Positions 61,517 through 64,000 of a stretch of 64,000 nucleotides of DNA are shown here, piece by piece (position 1 is the stretch's first letter; each line of letters begins with the position of its first letter). Both the position numbers and the translations under genes were made by a program. The notes beneath the pieces are model-generated. The model ran no database searches. It saw only the letters and a program-made list of their open reading frames with translations, and was not told the DNA's origin. The DNA comes from Tessaracoccus oleiagri (lineage in GTDB: Bacteria; Actinomycetota; Actinomycetes; Propionibacteriales; Propionibacteriaceae): assembly GCF_900103275.1 (NCBI RefSeq), contig NZ_FNGP01000003.1:62001-126000 (forward strand). The letters are read 5' to 3'.

Positions 61517-63147
61517 CCACACTCGACGACCGCTACGGTCCCGTGGGCGTCGCCGACGAGCGCGCCATCAAGCGCCTCATGGGGGACTGGCGCAACGGCC
61601 GCGCCGACCGCAACTTCTGGGCGGCGCTCTCGGACTCCTACGTGATGGTCTTCTCCATCGCGGTGCTCGGCGCGATGATCGGCTCCGCCATCTTCGACGC
61701 GCAGCAGCAGGCCGCGGGCTGCACCACCGTCGGCTGCTCGGCCGCGCGCGGGCTTCTGCCCTGGGCCGCGGCCGCCGCGCTGCTGACGCTGACGCTCGTG
61801 GCGGGACGCATGTTCGGGCCGGTCCTCGCCAGCGCGGCGGAGGGCTTCTGGCTGATGGACTCGCCGATGGACCGGCGCCGGTTGCTCGCGGGGCGGTTCG
61901 TCCTCGCGCTGGTGCTGGCGGGCGTCCTAGTCGGCGCCGTCTCCGCGCTGGTGGCGGCCCTGACCGGTTCGTCGCTCAGCCACGTCCTCATCTGGGCGGT
62001 ATCGGCCGCGCTCGGCGCGTCGGGGCTCACCGCGCTGGCCGCGCTCGAGCAGACGTTCGACCGCCGCGTCATCATCAACGTCCTCGAGTGGGTGATGGGC
62101 GCCGCCGCGGCCGCCACGCTCGCGCTGCTCGTCGCCTCCGCCGCCGAGTGGATCGCGATCGACCCGGACATCGACGCGCAACTCGCCTTCATCGTCGGCG
62201 GCGTGGGACTGGTGCTGCTCGTGGTTGCGGGCGTCGCCGCCTTCACGAGGCTCCGCGAGATCCGGCGCCAGCGGCTCACGTCGGGCGGCTCGCTGCTGAG
62301 CGGGCTGCAGGGTGCCGCCTTCGCGCTGGAGTTCGCGCTCATCCGCGACATCCTCGTCGAGGAGAAGAGCCGGCAGAAGGGGCACGTCAACCCCACCCGC
62401 GGCGTCGGCAGCGGCACCACGGCGCTCATCATGCGCGACGTGCAGCGGCTCCTGCGCAACCCGCTGTCGCTGGTGGTCTTCGCCGGCTCCGTGGTCGTGC
62501 CCTACGCGGTCCAGGCGCTGGGGCTGCAGGCCCTCAACGTCGCCATCTCCGGCATCGTCCTGATGGCCGCGCTCATTCCATTCATGAACTCGTTGCGCGT
62601 GCTCTCGCGCACCAAGGGGCTCGAGCGGATGTTCCCGTTCAGCCCCACGACAGTGCGCCAGGCGACGATGGTCGTCCCGGCCGTGCTGGCGCTGCTGTGG
62701 GTGTTCGGGGCGTTCCCGGCCTTCGCCGGCGTGACGGGTGAGGTGCGCGTCGACTTCGTCACCGCCGCGTCCGCCGCACTGGTCGCCGGCCTGGCCGGGT
62801 TCCTGGGCGCCGTGCGCTGGGTCTCCGCGAAGCCGGCCTCCTACAGCGGGCCGCTCGTGGCCACCGGCACCGGCGCCATGCCGCCCGGCCTCATGTTCTC
62901 GATGATCCGCGGCTTCGACATGATCGCGCTCACCACCTTCCCGCTGCTCTTCGGGCTGCCCGCGTGGATCTCGCTGGTCATCGGCGCCATCGCGTTCATG
63001 TTCCTCAGCTCCGGCATGAGCCAGGAGTCGCTCATGGAGCAGTCGGCCGAGCAGCGCCGCCTGCTGGAGGAGGAGAAGGCCAAGACGAAGTCCGGCGGCA
63101 CGTCGGGCTCCGGCCAGAAGATCAAGGTCCAGCGCAAGACGCGCTGA
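61513..63147 (+). CDS. DUF6297-type ABC exporter membrane protein
   Basis: 544 residues with about twelve predicted helices in two groups joined by a cytoplasmic segment (about 255-310, rich in Arg/Lys), and a basic/acidic C-terminal tail (LLEEEKAKTKSGG...). The length and organisation fit the actinobacterial DUF6297 family that accompanies single ABC ATPases. The transported compound is unknown. It overlaps the ATPase gene by GTGA and ends 86 bp before the end of the convergent menF. Confidence 0.8.
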   Translation: MTTLDDRYGPVGVADERAIKRLMGDWRNGRADRNFWAALSDSYVMVFSIAVLGAMIGSAIFDAQQQAAGCTTVGCSAARGLLPWAAAAALLTLTLVAGRMFGPVLASAAEGFWLMDSPMDRRRLLAGRFVLALVLAGVLVGAVSALVAALTGSSLSHVLIWAVSAALGASGLTALAALEQTFDRRVIINVLEWVMGAAAAATLALLVASAAEWIAIDPDIDAQLAFIVGGVGLVLLVVAGVAAFTRLREIRRQRLTSGGSLLSGLQGAAFALEFALIRDILVEEKSRQKGHVNPTRGVGSGTTALIMRDVQRLLRNPLSLVVFAGSVVVPYAVQALGLQALNVAISGIVLMAALIPFMNSLRVLSRTKGLERMFPFSPTTVRQATMVVPAVLALLWVFGAFPAFAGVTGEVRVDFVTAASAALVAGLAGFLGAVRWVSAKPASYSGPLVATGTGAMPPGLMFSMIRGFDMIALTTFPLLFGLPAWISLVIGAIAFMFLSSGMSQESLMEQSAEQRRLLEEEKAKTKSGGTSGSGQKIKVQRKTR

Positions 63148-63184
63148 CCCATCGAGACACTGCGCTCCTCAGGGAGCTTCCGGT

Positions 63185-63220
63185 GGGACGCTTTGCACCG
63201 AGCTTGGTGCAAACCCTCCC
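63185..63220. terminator. Palindromic terminator between the DUF6297 gene and menF
   Basis: Stem TTTGCACC/GGTGCAAA (63192-63199 with 63206-63213) flanked by GGGA/TCCC, between two convergent genes. Read on the minus strand it is a close copy of the palindrome at 17030-17071. Confidence 0.7.
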
Positions 63221-63233
63221 AGCGGAGTGGCCG

Positions 63234-64000
63234 TCAGTCGAGGCCGAGGGCCTGCAGCATGGGGACGAACTTCGCCCGCGTCTCCTCGAGCTCGGCGCCC
63301 GGCTGGGAGTCCGCGACGATCCCGGCGCCGGCGAAGAGCCTGATCTGGTCCGGGGCGTCGGGGCCCGAGTAGCCGCCGCGCAGCGCGATGGCCCACTCGC
63401 CGTCGCCCTCGGTGTCCACCCAGCCGACGGGGCCGGCGTAGCGCCCGCGGTCCATGTTCTCGATCGCCGCGATGGTGTCGAGGGCCAAGTGCGTCGGCGT
63501 CCCGCAGACGGCCGCCGACGGGTGCAGCGCCGCAGCCAGCCGCAGGGCGCTCACGTCGGCATCCGCGACACCCGTGATGTCCGTGGCGAGGTGCAGCACG
63601 TTGGGGAGGGGGAGCACCGACGGCGCCTCGGGCACGTTCATCGCGCGGCAGAACGGTTCCAGCGCCTGCGCCACGGACTCGACCGCGAACTCGTGCTCGC
63701 GGATGTCCTTGGTGCTGCGGGCCAGCTGCGCCGCCTTGGCGAGCGGGTCGGTGTGGTCCGGGTCGACCGAGATGGTGCCGGCGAGCACGCGGGAGGTGAC
63801 CAGCCCGTCGGCCACCCGCACCAGCAGCTCGGGGGTGGCGCCCACCATGCCGTCGACGAGGTACGTCCAGGTCATGGGGTAGCGCTCGATGAGTCGACCC
63901 AGCACGGCGCGCAGGTCGATGGGGCCGTCGGCCTTCGCGATGAGGTCGCGCGCCAGGACCACCTTGTGGATGTCGCCCTGTCGGATCAGCTCGACGCACC
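63234..64000 (-). CDS. menF: Isochorismate synthase MenF (partial, 5' end outside the window)
   Basis: C-terminal ~255 residues of a chorismate-utilising enzyme; the frame is open to the window edge. It begins inside DIHKVVLARD, the conserved KVVLAR strand, then shows TWTYLVDGMVGATPELLVR, AGTISVD, STKDIREHEFAVESV, LHPSAAVCGTPT and the final GYSGPDAPDQIRLFAGAGIVADSQP, the chorismate-binding core of MenF/EntC. It would provide isochorismate for MenD. The GTG at 63962 lies inside the conserved core and is not the start. Confidence 0.9.
   Translation of the reverse strand, partial: CVELIRQGDIHKVVLARDLIAKADGPIDLRAVLGRLIERYPMTWTYLVDGMVGATPELLVRVADGLVTSRVLAGTISVDPDHTDPLAKAAQLARSTKDIREHEFAVESVAQALEPFCRAMNVPEAPSVLPLPNVLHLATDITGVADADVSALRLAAALHPSAAVCGTPTHLALDTIAAIENMDRGRYAGPVGWVDTEGDGEWAIALRGGYSGPDAPDQIRLFAGAGIVADSQPGAELEETRAKFVPMLQALGLD

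Overview
The window is chromosomal DNA of a high-GC actinobacterium, most likely a member of the Propionibacteriaceae (Tessaracoccus-like). This is an inference from several points: uniformly GC-rich codon use, a monomeric NADP-type isocitrate dehydrogenase, a DUF3073 protein, a DUF6297 exporter, a menaquinone gene set, abundant GTG starts with 4-nt ATGA/GTGA overlaps, and many genes whose TANNNT -10 box lies 6-8 nt before the start codon (leaderless mRNA). I see no insertion sequence, prophage, CRISPR array or frameshifted gene.

Layout. 1-2.6 kb: the end of a maltose/maltodextrin ABC operon (malF, malG). 2.6-3.6 kb: an NAD-dependent epimerase/reductase on the minus strand. 3.7-14.0 kb: an 11-gene operon that joins a Liv-type ABC importer (livKGFHM) to an acyl-CoA synthetase, a TetR regulator, an alpha/beta hydrolase, a two-subunit 3-oxoacid CoA-transferase and a thiolase. 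It reads as a pathway for importing a carboxylic acid or ester and converting it to acetyl-CoA. 14.0-25.8 kb: housekeeping genes (AHSA1-type protein, purF, purM, glgP, two AEC transporters, icd, DUF3073, a lipase-like hydrolase, a lipoprotein). 25.8-30.4 kb: a hairpin-rich intergenic region, tRNA-Phe/Asp/Glu, a phosphatidylinositol-phosphate-synthase-like enzyme, a secreted SH3b protein and two tandem alpha/beta hydrolases.

30.4-49.9 kb is an accessory carbohydrate-utilisation region. It holds a three-gene minus-strand operon (GH2 beta-mannosidase, an uncharacterised 814-residue protein, an AraA-fold sugar isomerase) divergent from a lacI gene. Next come an FAD oxidoreductase and an iclR gene divergent from an alpha-L-rhamnosidase. 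Then follow a sugar ABC importer (SBP plus two permeases), an SGNH esterase and a Tat-exported GH5-like glycoside hydrolase. Three near-identical LacI-family operators (core CTAAAG-CTTTAG) lie before the GH2 operon, the ABC operon and the GH5 gene, which suggests one regulon for a plant beta-mannoside- or rhamnose-containing glycan.

50.0-64.0 kb: tRNA-Lys, a membrane-anchored protein resembling the GroEL apical domain, a patatin phospholipase, a cation-diffusion transporter, an orphan dhaL and a small PLDc_N protein. These are followed by the menaquinone genes menE-menA-menC-menD, menG (coupled to a TM0106-type nuclease) and menF (cut by the window end), with an ABC ATPase/DUF6297 exporter pair between menG and menF.
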